Assembly: GCF_023184515.1 (NCBI RefSeq)
Contig: NZ_JAAHBP010000003.1
Coordinates: 434,001 to 498,000 of the forward strand
Direction of reading: 5' to 3'
DNA length: 64,000 bases
Source of the DNA: Streptomyces sp. D2-8
GTDB taxonomy: Bacteria; Actinomycetota; Actinomycetes; Streptomycetales; Streptomycetaceae
Shown here: positions 16,188-23,880 of the stretch, one piece after another
Layout of the letters: the number at the start of each line of letters is the position of its first letter
Position numbering within the stretch: position 1 is the first letter of the stretch
The notes under the pieces: model-generated
The model's database searches: none
Seen by the model: only the letters and a program-made list of their open reading frames with translations
What the model was told of the DNA's origin: nothing
Translations under genes and position numbers: made by a program

Positions 16188-17009
16188 ATGACCGAGTCCG
16201 TGGGGATCCACGTCGAGGGGGTCCACTTCGGCTACCCCGGACGACCCGTGCTGCGGGGCGTCGACCTGACCGTCCGGCCGGGCGAACTGACCGCCCTCAT
16301 CGGCCTGAACGGCTGCGGCAAGTCGACCCTGCTGCGGCTGGCCGCCGGGCTGCTGCAACCGGATGAGGGGAGCGTTCGGCTCGGCGGGGACGACCTCGCC
16401 CGGCTCTCGAGGCGCGCCACGGCCCGGAGAGTGGCGCTGCTGCACCAGTCCGCTCCGGCCGTCCCGGGCATGACGGTGAGTCACCTCGTCCGGCAGGGGC
16501 GCTACGCGGCACGCGGCCCTCTGGGCATGCTGCGCGAGGGCGACGACCCCGTCGTGCACCGGGCGCTGAAGGACGTCGGGGTGGAGGACTGGGCCGACCG
16601 CGACGTCGACGCGCTGTCCGGGGGCGAGCGGCAGCGGGTGCGGCTCGCGATGGCGCTCGCCCAGGACACGCGCGTGCTGCTGCTCGACGAGCCGACCACC
16701 TACCTGGATTTGCACCACCAGCTCGACGTGCTGCAGACCGTGGTGCGCCTGCGCGAGGAACGCGGGCTCACCGTGGTGATGGTGCTGCACGACCTGGCCC
16801 ACGCGGCCCGGTTCGCCGAACGCGTCGTCGCCCTGCGCGATGGCCGTGTGGTGGCCGACGGAACGCCGAAGGAGGTCGTGACACCGGGGTTGCTGGCGGA
16901 CGTGCTGAAGGTGGCCGGCCGGGTCGGCCGGGACCCCGAGGGGGGCTGGCCGGTGTGTTATCCAGATCACCCTCTCTCCGCTCTAGAATATGAAAATCAG
17001 ATTCATTAG
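16188..17009 (+). CDS. Metallophore ABC importer ATPase (FecE/FhuC type)
   Basis: A 273-residue ATPase: Walker A GLNGCGKST (about residues 38-46), Q-loop LLHQSAP, signature LSGGERQRV, Walker B VLLLDEPTTYLDLHHQ, H-loop VLHDLAHAA. The segment DEPTTYLDLHHQ is typical of siderophore and cobalamin importers. It starts 20 bases after the second permease with a GAGGACAGAGC leader. Its last codons (ending E-N-Q-I-H-stop) are read through the Zur box at 16991, so the operator of the downstream peptide gene is embedded in this coding end. Confidence 0.85.
   Translation: MTESVGIHVEGVHFGYPGRPVLRGVDLTVRPGELTALIGLNGCGKSTLLRLAAGLLQPDEGSVRLGGDDLARLSRRATARRVALLHQSAPAVPGMTVSHLVRQGRYAARGPLGMLREGDDPVVHRALKDVGVEDWADRDVDALSGGERQRVRLAMALAQDTRVLLLDEPTTYLDLHHQLDVLQTVVRLREERGLTVVMVLHDLAHAARFAERVVALRDGRVVADGTPKEVVTPGLLADVLKVAGRVGRDPEGGWPVCYPDHPLSALEYENQIH
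16991..17005. promoter_or_regulatory. Zur box in front of the precursor-peptide gene
   Basis: TGAAAATCAGATTCA matches TGAAAATGATTTTCA at 12 of 15 positions, with symmetric ATGAA/TTCAT outer arms. It overlaps the last codons of the ATPase gene and ends 61 bases before the peptide ATG, giving the biosynthetic genes their own zinc-controlled promoter. Confidence 0.75.
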
Positions 17010-17066
17010 ATTGTGGTCACGGCGCTCATCCGAACGCCGTATCTCCCTGCTGATGAAGGAGAGTTC

Positions 17067-17180
17067 ATGGACAACGAGCAGGTCTTCGCGCCGATCGCCG
17101 ACCCGGGACAGCTGGCTCACGACTCGGCCTCCCACTCCAACGCGCTCGTCGAGAACCCCTTCGAGGACACCGAGGAGTAA
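17067..17180 (+). CDS. 37-residue candidate RiPP precursor peptide
   Basis: An ATG at 17067 preceded by AAGGAGAG at 7 bases opens a 37-codon gene ending TAA at 17180. The N-terminal part MDNEQVFAPIADPGQLAHD is leader-like. The C-terminal part has Ser20, Ser22, Ser24, His18 and His23, then ends NPFEDTEE, with Thr35 and six acidic residues in the last eleven or so. There is no cysteine, so a YcaO-type synthase could act on Ser/Thr (oxazoline) or on the backbone, not on Cys. It lies between a Zur box and a strong hairpin, right before the modification genes, as is typical of RiPP precursors. It could also be a carrier onto which amino acids are added. No known RiPP class was recognised. Confidence 0.75.
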   Translation: MDNEQVFAPIADPGQLAHDSASHSNALVENPFEDTEE

Positions 17181-17204
17181 GCAAGGGCCTCACCGCCCTC
17201 GACC

Positions 17205-17238
17205 GTGGGCCCGCCCGATGCCTTCCGGGCGGGCCCAC
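17205..17238 (+). terminator. Strong hairpin between precursor gene and modification genes
   Basis: GTGGGCCCGCCC at 17205-17216 and GGGCGGGCCCAC at 17227-17238 form a perfect 12-bp stem with a 10-base loop, 24 bases after the peptide stop. In RiPP operons such partial terminators make precursor mRNA more abundant than enzyme mRNA. Read-through would supply the downstream operon. Confidence 0.8.
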
Positions 17239-17272
17239 GCCCGTCCCAGGTCCCGCCGACAGGAGGAACGCC

Positions 17273-18127
17273 GTGTCCCGCAGCCGACTAGTCCCCGGTG
17301 CCGAGGTCGTCGCTGTGCCCGGGCGAGGGCTCGCCGTCCGCACCCCGGAAGGGGAGTTCTTCAGCGTCAGGACAGCAGACGCGGACGAGGACGCCCTGCT
17401 CTCCCTTCTCACGGGCGGGACCACAGCCCCGGTGGACGGGGGACTGGAGCGCGTGGTGCGGGCGTTCGAGGCGGCCGGCTATCTGGCGGAAGGGCCGCGG
17501 CACTCGCCGTGGCCCGCCGCTCGCCGGGACATCCGGATCCTCGGCGACCCGGTGCTGACCGAACCGCTCGCCGTGCAACTGGCCGCCCTGGGCGCGCGGC
17601 CGCGCACGACTTCGGCCGTGACCGCCTCCGACAGATCACCGGTGGGTATCGAGGACCTGCTCGACGGAAACCCCTCCGCGGTCGTGTGGTGCCTGGACGG
17701 GCCCGTGCCGGACGGGTTGTGGGACGCCGCCGACCGTTTGCCCGAGCACGGCGTCGCGTGGCTGCGCTGCCACCGCGAGGGCTGGCAGGCGTATGTCGAG
17801 CCGGTGGCCGCCGCTCCTGGAGACGTCACCTCGGCGCACGTCCGGTCCCGTCGGCTCGCCGCCACGCCCGCTCACCGCGAACTGGCCGCGTACTGGAGCG
17901 GACCGCGTACCTCCGGTGCACCGGTCCGGCTCGCCGTGCCCGCCGCAACGCTGCTCACGGCACTGCTCTCGGACGATCTCAGCCGGTGGGCCACCGACGC
18001 CCCCGCTGCGGCCGGCCTCCCGGCGCGGCGCCGCCTCCGACGGGTGGACCTGCGCACGCTGACCGTCACCGAGCACCCCGTCCTCCCGGTGCCCGACGTC
18101 GCACCGATGCCGAAGAAGGACGGATGA
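17273..18127 (+). CDS. RRE/Ocin-ThiF-like leader-binding protein of a TOMM-type synthase
   Basis: A 284-residue protein. Residues about 5-80 (VPGAEVVAVPGRGLAVRTPE, then DEDALLSLLTGGT and VVRAFEAAGYLAEGP) have the strand-strand-helix layout of the RiPP recognition element that binds leader peptides. The rest resembles a degenerate E1/ThiF fold, without the Gly-rich ATP motif or zinc cysteines. In thiazole/oxazole-modified microcin synthases this partner presents the peptide to the YcaO enzyme. The GTG at 17273 follows AGGAGG by 6 bases. It is the first gene after the hairpin, and its stop overlaps the next ATG. Assignment is by fold pattern and context, not a named motif. Confidence 0.65.
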   Translation: MSRSRLVPGAEVVAVPGRGLAVRTPEGEFFSVRTADADEDALLSLLTGGTTAPVDGGLERVVRAFEAAGYLAEGPRHSPWPAARRDIRILGDPVLTEPLAVQLAALGARPRTTSAVTASDRSPVGIEDLLDGNPSAVVWCLDGPVPDGLWDAADRLPEHGVAWLRCHREGWQAYVEPVAAAPGDVTSAHVRSRRLAATPAHRELAAYWSGPRTSGAPVRLAVPAATLLTALLSDDLSRWATDAPAAAGLPARRRLRRVDLRTLTVTEHPVLPVPDVAPMPKKDG

Positions 18128-19605
18128 CGGCGTTCAGTACGGCTGTGGGGGAACTCGCCACGGACGTCCGACTCCCGGCCGGCGAAGGCCCCTTTCCGGC
18201 CGTCCTGGTGCGCACCCCTTACGACCGGACCCGGCACAGTGCCGAGGCGCGCGGCTGGGCCCGTCGCGGGTTCGCCGCCGTTGTCCAGGACGTACGGGGC
18301 CGGTTCGCGTCGCCGGGGGAGTGGCACCCGTACGCGGACGAGGCCGCCGACGGAGCGGCGACCGTGCGCTGGATCCGGCGGCAGCCTTGGAGCGACGGAA
18401 GGCTGGTGGCCGTCGGAGCCTCATACGCGGCCCACTGTGCCCTCGTCCTCGCCCTCGACGTGCCCGAGGACGTCCGGCCCGATGCCGTCATCGCGGCCGT
18501 GCCCGCCCTCGGGTCCGCGGAGACCGCGCGCGAGGCGTCCGGAGTGGAGCGGCTGCTGTCCCGCGCCGGATGGTGGGCCGCCCACGGTGACCGGCGAGAC
18601 TCCGACGAGAGCGCGCTGGACAAGGCCCTCTCCGCTGACCCGGGACTGCTCACCCACCTGCCACTGAGCGCCCTCCCCGAGCGGCTGGGCCGCGGCCTGC
18701 CCTCCTGGGCGGGCCTGTGGCGGCACCGCGACCGCGGCCGTCTCGTATCGCGGGCGGCGCACGCCGCCGTGCCCCTGCTCGCGGTGGGCGGCCACCATGA
18801 CCACTTCACCGAGGAGACCGTCGCGCTGTGGCATTCCTGGGGCGGACCCTCGGCCCGGATGCTGCTGGGCCCCTGGAGGCACGGTCTCGTCACCGCGCCC
18901 GGTCCCGACTCCGGCCCGGCCCACCGGCTGAACCTCGGCGAGCTGTACGTGCGCTGGGCCCGCCGCGCCCTGACCGGCGAACTCGCCCCCGGCCACCATG
19001 GCGCCCAGGGGCTGGGCGGCGCCGACCTGTGGCTGTCCGCCCGCACCGAGGGCGAACCGCGCACACCACGCACGCGACTGTTGCGCGGCTCCGTCTTCAC
19101 CGCCGACCCCGGCAGGCCCGTCCGTTCCGACGACCTGACCGTCCCCACCGACGGCCCGCCCGACCGCTGCCTGCTGGTCACGCCGCCGCTGCCGCGTCCG
19201 CTCGACGTGGTCGGCCCCGTGAGCGTGCACCTGCGGGCCACGGCTCACAGCCCGTCCGCCGACTGGGCCGCCCGGCTCGTCGCGCTCACGCCGGAAGGGA
19301 GCGCCGAGCGGCTCGCCGTCGGCGTCGTCCGACATGCCGAACCGGCCGGTAGTGAGGCCGAGTTCACCATCGGCCTCGGCCGGGTCGCGCGTCGGCTGCG
19401 GGCCGGCACTCGGCTGCGCCTGGAGATCGCCGGGCACCATTTCCCGGCCCACGCCCGCAACCCCCACACCGGGGAAGACCCCGTGACGGCCGGCCGGCTG
19501 CACGCCTCCCGACGGGAGGTCGATGCGGACAGCGTGGTGCTGAGACTGCCCGTGCTCCCGTCCCGCCCCACCCCCGTCGATCCCGCCGAGGAGATCCTGA
19601 GATGA
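18124..19605 (+). CDS. CocE/NonD-family alpha/beta hydrolase
   Basis: A 493-residue enzyme of the X-Pro dipeptidyl-peptidase (S15)/CocE family. RTPYDRTRHSAEARGWARRG and VVQDVRGRFASPGEWHPY are family signatures. VAVGASYAAHCAL carries the nucleophile Ser (about residue 100), GGHHDHF the probable catalytic Asp, and LLGPWRHGL the catalytic His. A C-terminal jelly-roll half (LDVVGPVSVHLRATAHSPS, ARRLRAGTRLRLEIAGHHFP) follows. It has no signal peptide. In the operon it could trim the leader or hydrolyse an ester or amide during maturation or metal release. Start and stop overlap both neighbours by ATGA. Confidence 0.8.
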   Translation: MTAFSTAVGELATDVRLPAGEGPFPAVLVRTPYDRTRHSAEARGWARRGFAAVVQDVRGRFASPGEWHPYADEAADGAATVRWIRRQPWSDGRLVAVGASYAAHCALVLALDVPEDVRPDAVIAAVPALGSAETAREASGVERLLSRAGWWAAHGDRRDSDESALDKALSADPGLLTHLPLSALPERLGRGLPSWAGLWRHRDRGRLVSRAAHAAVPLLAVGGHHDHFTEETVALWHSWGGPSARMLLGPWRHGLVTAPGPDSGPAHRLNLGELYVRWARRALTGELAPGHHGAQGLGGADLWLSARTEGEPRTPRTRLLRGSVFTADPGRPVRSDDLTVPTDGPPDRCLLVTPPLPRPLDVVGPVSVHLRATAHSPSADWAARLVALTPEGSAERLAVGVVRHAEPAGSEAEFTIGLGRVARRLRAGTRLRLEIAGHHFPAHARNPHTGEDPVTAGRLHASRREVDADSVVLRLPVLPSRPTPVDPAEEILR

Positions 19606-20981
19606 CGACGCTGCCGCTGGAAGCACTCGTCGACCCCGTCTGCGGCATCGTCCGCAAGGTCAAGCCCGTCGAACACCCCGCGGGCGCCCCACCCCGCTAC
19701 ACCGCGCTCACGGCCGAGATATCCGACGCCCGCAGACACGGCCTGTGGCCCGCCGACCGCGTCTCCCTCGGCACCACCTTCGGCGACCCCGAGCAAGCCC
19801 GCGTCGCCGCGATAGCCGAGGGGATAGAGCGGTACTGCGGCAACCGCGTGCCGCCCCCCGGCCACCCCGACGCCCCCGTGCGCGCCACCGCCGCCGAACT
19901 GACCGAGAAGGGCCTGCGGCTCTACGGCCCCGGCGACCTGCCCACGTACGCCGACTGGCAGTACGCCCGCGAGAAGTTCCCCTACCGACCCCTCACCCCC
20001 CAGACCCCGGCCCTGTGGACGCGCGGAACCGAGCAGCTGCCCGGCGGACGGACGGCGGAGGTCTGGGCGCCCATCGCGCTCACCCACCTCAACTGGCGCC
20101 AGGGCGCATTGCGCGAGCTGCCCCGCACCCATCACCTCAACTACGCGGGCATCGCCACCGGACAGGGCCTCGACGACGCCGTCGAACGCGGCCTGCTGGA
20201 GATCGTCGAACGCGACGCCCTGGAACTGTGGTGGCATCTGGACGGCCCGACCCGGGGCATCGACCCGGCGAGCGTGCCCGGCCTCGCCGACGACCTCGCC
20301 GGCTCCGCGCTCGACGTCCACATAGTGGAGATGCGCTCGGAGTTCGCCCCCTGCATGGCCGCGCTCGTGCACGACCCGCGCCTCGGCCTGTACGCCGCCG
20401 GGTTCGCCTGCAAGTACGACCCGGCCGAGGCCGCCCGCAAGGCCGTCCTGGAAGCCGTCCACACCTGGGTCTTCACCCAGGGCCTGACCGCCTCCGACGG
20501 CTGGGTGTTCCAGGCCGTCGAGGCCGGGCTGCTGGCGCGCGGGCTGTACCTGGAGCACCGGGCCGACGGCCGCTATCTCGATGTGTGCGGCGAGCAGTTC
20601 GAGCACGTGCGGGACCTGGGTGCGCACGTGCAGGTGTGGCTGGACGAACGGATGGCGGCCGAGGCCCGGCGCTTCACCGCGCCCGCGCTCGGGACCGTGT
20701 CCGTCGACGCGGTCGAGCCCGGCAGCCGGGAGCGGCTGGAGAGCACGCTGCGCGCAGGCGGTCACCGCGTCATGACCTTCGACCTCACCACCGAGGACGT
20801 GACCGAGACATCGCTGCGCGTCGCCCGGATCCTCGTCTCCGGGCTCCTGCCCAACGCCCCCGCCGCCTTCGGCTACTTCGGCTGTCCGCGCCTCGCCGAG
20901 GCCGCCGTCGCGCGCGGATGGCGCACGACCGCGCCGAGCGCGCCGGAGGACTTCACGCTGGCGCCTCCGCCGCACATGTGA
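19602..20981 (+). CDS. YcaO-domain cyclodehydratase-like enzyme
   Basis: A 459-residue YcaO protein. The ATP-binding elements are visible: SLGTTFGDPEQARVAAIAEG followed by IERYCG, the helix GLDDAVERGLLEIVERDALE (E-x-x-E-R), and the later AARKAVLEAVHTW helix. YcaO enzymes use ATP to activate peptide backbone amides, forming azolines, thioamides or amidines. The protein ends LAPPPHM, short of the PxPxP end typical of azoline-forming members, which leaves the exact reaction open. It is coupled by ATGA to the hydrolase upstream and by GTGA to the SagB-like gene downstream, and lies under the same Zur-controlled promoter as the 37-residue peptide. Confidence 0.9.
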   Translation: MTTLPLEALVDPVCGIVRKVKPVEHPAGAPPRYTALTAEISDARRHGLWPADRVSLGTTFGDPEQARVAAIAEGIERYCGNRVPPPGHPDAPVRATAAELTEKGLRLYGPGDLPTYADWQYAREKFPYRPLTPQTPALWTRGTEQLPGGRTAEVWAPIALTHLNWRQGALRELPRTHHLNYAGIATGQGLDDAVERGLLEIVERDALELWWHLDGPTRGIDPASVPGLADDLAGSALDVHIVEMRSEFAPCMAALVHDPRLGLYAAGFACKYDPAEAARKAVLEAVHTWVFTQGLTASDGWVFQAVEAGLLARGLYLEHRADGRYLDVCGEQFEHVRDLGAHVQVWLDERMAAEARRFTAPALGTVSVDAVEPGSRERLESTLRAGGHRVMTFDLTTEDVTETSLRVARILVSGLLPNAPAAFGYFGCPRLAEAAVARGWRTTAPSAPEDFTLAPPPHM

Positions 20982-22144
20982 GGGCCGCCGTGGAAGACCT
21001 CCGCGAGGACCGCCCTGTGGAACTCGCCGCCGCCCTCGCCCGCGCCCGCTCCCCGGAGCGTCCCGGCCCCGACACGCCCGCCGGGACAGCCGTCCGGCCC
21101 TGGCCGGGGCCGCCGCTTCCGATTCCGGAGGCAGGCCCGGCGGACCTCGATCTGCAGGCCCTGCTGCGTCTGTCCCTGGCGGCCTCGGACGCCTCCGGAC
21201 GCCTCAGGCCCGCGCCCTCCGCGGGTGCGCTGCACCCGGTGGACGCCGAACTGGTCGTGGGCGCCGGCTGCTCCCTGCCGCCCGGCCGCTACGGCTACGA
21301 CCCGCTGCGCCACCGCGTCCACCGCGTTGGTCTGCCTTCCGACGACACGCCGCCAGGCGTGACGGCCGAACTCTCCGTCACCGCACGGCGCACGGCCTCC
21401 CACTACGGCCACCGAGCCTGGCCCCTTCTGTTGCTGGACACCGGGCACGCCGCCGCGGCGCTGTTCCTGGCGGCCCGCGCACTGGGCGCGGGCGAGCCCG
21501 AGGCACGGCTGGACGGACTCACCGAGAATCCCTTGGCCGTCGTGCGCATCCCGCCGCCCGACGGGCGGAGCCCGATGCACCCGGCAGACAGTCCCCACGT
21601 CCCGGAACCGTCCGGGGGTACGCCCACCCCGGCCGAACTACTGGCCCGCCGCAGTACCCCACCGCCGTTGCCGGGCGCCCCCTCCCACGGCGCACTGCGG
21701 GCAGTCCTGGCCACCGCCGAACGGGCCGGCAACGGCGACCTGTTGCGCTGGTGCGCCGCGGTCGGCCCGCCCCGACCCGGCCTCATGGAACTGGCACCCG
21801 ACGGCACGACCCTGCGGCGGTACGCGGCAGGGGAGGCCCGCCAGACGCTCGCCGCCTGGGCCGCGGGCCAGGCGTGGATCGCGGACGCGGGCGCCGTTCT
21901 GCTCGGCCACGGCTGCCCCACGGACGCCGACGCCGCACACATCCGCCGCGCCCACCTGCGGGCGGGCTTCGCCGTCCACCTGGCCCAGGTCACCGCCCGA
22001 CGCCACGGGCTGGCGGCCCGGCCCGTCGGCTCCTGGCAGCAGGCGGACCTCGGGGCCGCCCTCGGAGCCGCGCCGGACCGGGACTGGGTCGTCCACGCCC
22101 TGGCCCTCGGTATCCGTCACGCCGACGAGGAGAACACCACGTGA
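20978..22144 (+). CDS. SagB/McbC-like nitroreductase-fold dehydrogenase
   Basis: A 388-residue protein with two nitroreductase half-domains. The first has RPAPSAGALHPVDAELVVGA and SLPPGRYGYDPLRHRVHRV, the standard SagB motif in which the SAGALHP stretch contacts FMN. The second has AWIADAGAVLLGH and LRAGFAVHLAQVTARRHGL. SagB-type enzymes oxidise azolines to azoles using FMN. The usual first-domain R-x-S-x-R motif is weak, and the central tyrosine of GALYP is replaced by histidine. Start at GTG 20978 overlaps the YcaO stop; a GTG at 20990 is a possible alternative. Its presence strongly supports a thiazole/oxazole-type RiPP synthase. Confidence 0.8.
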   Translation: MRAAVEDLREDRPVELAAALARARSPERPGPDTPAGTAVRPWPGPPLPIPEAGPADLDLQALLRLSLAASDASGRLRPAPSAGALHPVDAELVVGAGCSLPPGRYGYDPLRHRVHRVGLPSDDTPPGVTAELSVTARRTASHYGHRAWPLLLLDTGHAAAALFLAARALGAGEPEARLDGLTENPLAVVRIPPPDGRSPMHPADSPHVPEPSGGTPTPAELLARRSTPPPLPGAPSHGALRAVLATAERAGNGDLLRWCAAVGPPRPGLMELAPDGTTLRRYAAGEARQTLAAWAAGQAWIADAGAVLLGHGCPTDADAAHIRRAHLRAGFAVHLAQVTARRHGLAARPVGSWQQADLGAALGAAPDRDWVVHALALGIRHADEENTT

Positions 22145-23880
22145 TCGTCCACCCCGAGCTGCGCCGCGCCGCCCGGCGGGCACGGCGCCCCCTGCTCACG
22201 GCCACCCTCCTGCAGGGCGCCGTCACCCTCACCCACCTGGCACAGGCCGCACTGCTGGCCCTCGCCCTCGCCGGCCTGGCCCGCGGAGACACCGGCCGGC
22301 TCCCGTGGCTGCTGGCCGCCGTGCTCGCCGTCGTCACCGCCCGCGCCGGTCTCACCCTGTGGCAGCGACGCACCGCCACCCGTGCCGGAGCCCGGGTCAG
22401 GGTCGCCGTGCGGGACGAACTCCTGGCCCACCTGGGCCGGCTGGGGCCCGCTCACCTGACCACCGCACGCGCCGGAGCCGTCCGCACCACTCTCGTCGAC
22501 GGGGTGGAGGGCGTCGACGCCTACGTCTCCCGCTACCTGCCCCAGCTCCTGATCACCCTCACCGTGCCGCCCCTCGTCCTGGCCGCCCTGGCCGTGGTCG
22601 AACCGTGGGCCCTGCTCGGCCTCGTCCCCGCCCTGCTCCTCGCCCTGGCCGGGCCGCGCGCCTGGGACCGGCTCCTCGCCGCCCGCGGCAAGGAGCACTG
22701 GGACACCTACGAAGGACTGGGCGCCGACTACCTGGAGGCGCTCCAGGGCATGCCGGCGCTGCGTGCCGCCGGTGCGGTCGGCCGTACCCGTTCGCGCCTG
22801 GAGGAGCGGTCCGCGGCGCTGCACCGGGCGACCGTCGCCAAACTGCGGGTGTCCCTGGTCGACACCGGCATCACCGACCTCGCCATCCAGGGCGGCACCG
22901 CCGCCGCAGCCCTCCTGGCGTGCTGGTCGGCCGTCAGCGGATCCACCACGGCGACCGGCACGTATCTGGTGCTACTGCTGGCCTCGGAGTGCTTCCGCCC
23001 CGTCCGCGACCTCGCCCGCGAGTGGCACGCCGGATACCTCGGAGTCTCGGCCGCCGACGGGCTCGCGGCCCTGCGCACGACCGAGCCGGCGGTCCCCGAC
23101 ACCGGAACGGCCCCCGCGCCCCGGCAAGCGCCGCCCGAACTGCGCTTCCAGCACGTGCGGTTCGCCTACGACGGCGCGCCGTCCTCGGCCCTGGACGGCG
23201 TCTCGTTCACCGCGCAGGCGGGACGGACGACCGCGATCGTCGGCCCGTCCGGCGCGGGCAAATCCACACTGCTGGCCCTGCTCCTGCGCCACCACGACCC
23301 GCAGGAGGGCCGGATCACCCTCGACGGGCGCCCCACGATCGAGTACGCGCTCGACTCGCTGCGGCAGGGCATCGCCGTCGTCTCGCAGGAGACGTACCTC
23401 TTCCACGCCACCATCGCCGACAACCTGCGCCTGGCCCGGCCGGACGCGACGGACGACGACCTGACCCGGGCGGCGCGCGTCGCCGGTGTCCATGACGAGA
23501 TCGCCGCCCTCCCCGACGGTTACGCCACCGTCCTCGGCGAGCGCGGCGCCACCCTTTCCGGCGGCCAGCGTCAGAGGCTCGCCCTCGCGCGAGCCCTGCT
23601 GGCCGACGCCCCGGTCCTCGTCCTCGACGAGGCCACGAGCGCCGTCGACGAACGCCGGGAGGCGGACATCGTCCGGGAACTGCTGAACGCCGCGAGCGGC
23701 CGGACCGTCCTGGTGGTGGCCCACCGGCTGGCCGCCGTCCGACACGCCGACCGCATCGTCGTCCTCGACCAAGGACGGGTGGACGCCGTGGGTGAGCACC
23801 CCGACCTGGTCGAGGCCGACGGCGTCTACGCGCGGCTCGTCGAGGCCGGCCGCGCCAACCGAGGAGAACGCGCCGCATGA
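22141..23880 (+). CDS. ABC transporter, exporter fold, first half (CydD-like)
   Basis: A 579-residue fused membrane/ATPase half-transporter. Six helices occupy roughly residues 15-300, followed by an ATPase domain with Walker A GPSGAGKST, signature LSGGQRQRLALARALL, Walker B VLVLDEATSAVD and H-loop VAHRLAAV. The membrane part has the EALQGMPALRAAGAV coupling region typical of CydD/CydC-like and IrtA/YbtP-type half-transporters. With the next gene it should form a heterodimer. Given its place in the operon it likely exports the mature product; exporter-fold pairs can also import metallophores (IrtAB, YbtPQ), so direction is not settled by sequence. GTG start overlaps the upstream stop. Confidence 0.85.
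   Translation: MIVHPELRRAARRARRPLLTATLLQGAVTLTHLAQAALLALALAGLARGDTGRLPWLLAAVLAVVTARAGLTLWQRRTATRAGARVRVAVRDELLAHLGRLGPAHLTTARAGAVRTTLVDGVEGVDAYVSRYLPQLLITLTVPPLVLAALAVVEPWALLGLVPALLLALAGPRAWDRLLAARGKEHWDTYEGLGADYLEALQGMPALRAAGAVGRTRSRLEERSAALHRATVAKLRVSLVDTGITDLAIQGGTAAAALLACWSAVSGSTTATGTYLVLLLASECFRPVRDLAREWHAGYLGVSAADGLAALRTTEPAVPDTGTAPAPRQAPPELRFQHVRFAYDGAPSSALDGVSFTAQAGRTTAIVGPSGAGKSTLLALLLRHHDPQEGRITLDGRPTIEYALDSLRQGIAVVSQETYLFHATIADNLRLARPDATDDDLTRAARVAGVHDEIAALPDGYATVLGERGATLSGGQRQRLALARALLADAPVLVLDEATSAVDERREADIVRELLNAASGRTVLVVAHRLAAVRHADRIVVLDQGRVDAVGEHPDLVEADGVYARLVEAGRANRGERAA

Noticed and set aside
19745..20977. Extended N-terminus for the SagB-like protein
   Set aside because: The upstream part is Arg/Pro-rich out-of-frame reading of the YcaO gene. 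The GTG at 20978 gives normal coupling and a normal SagB-like start.
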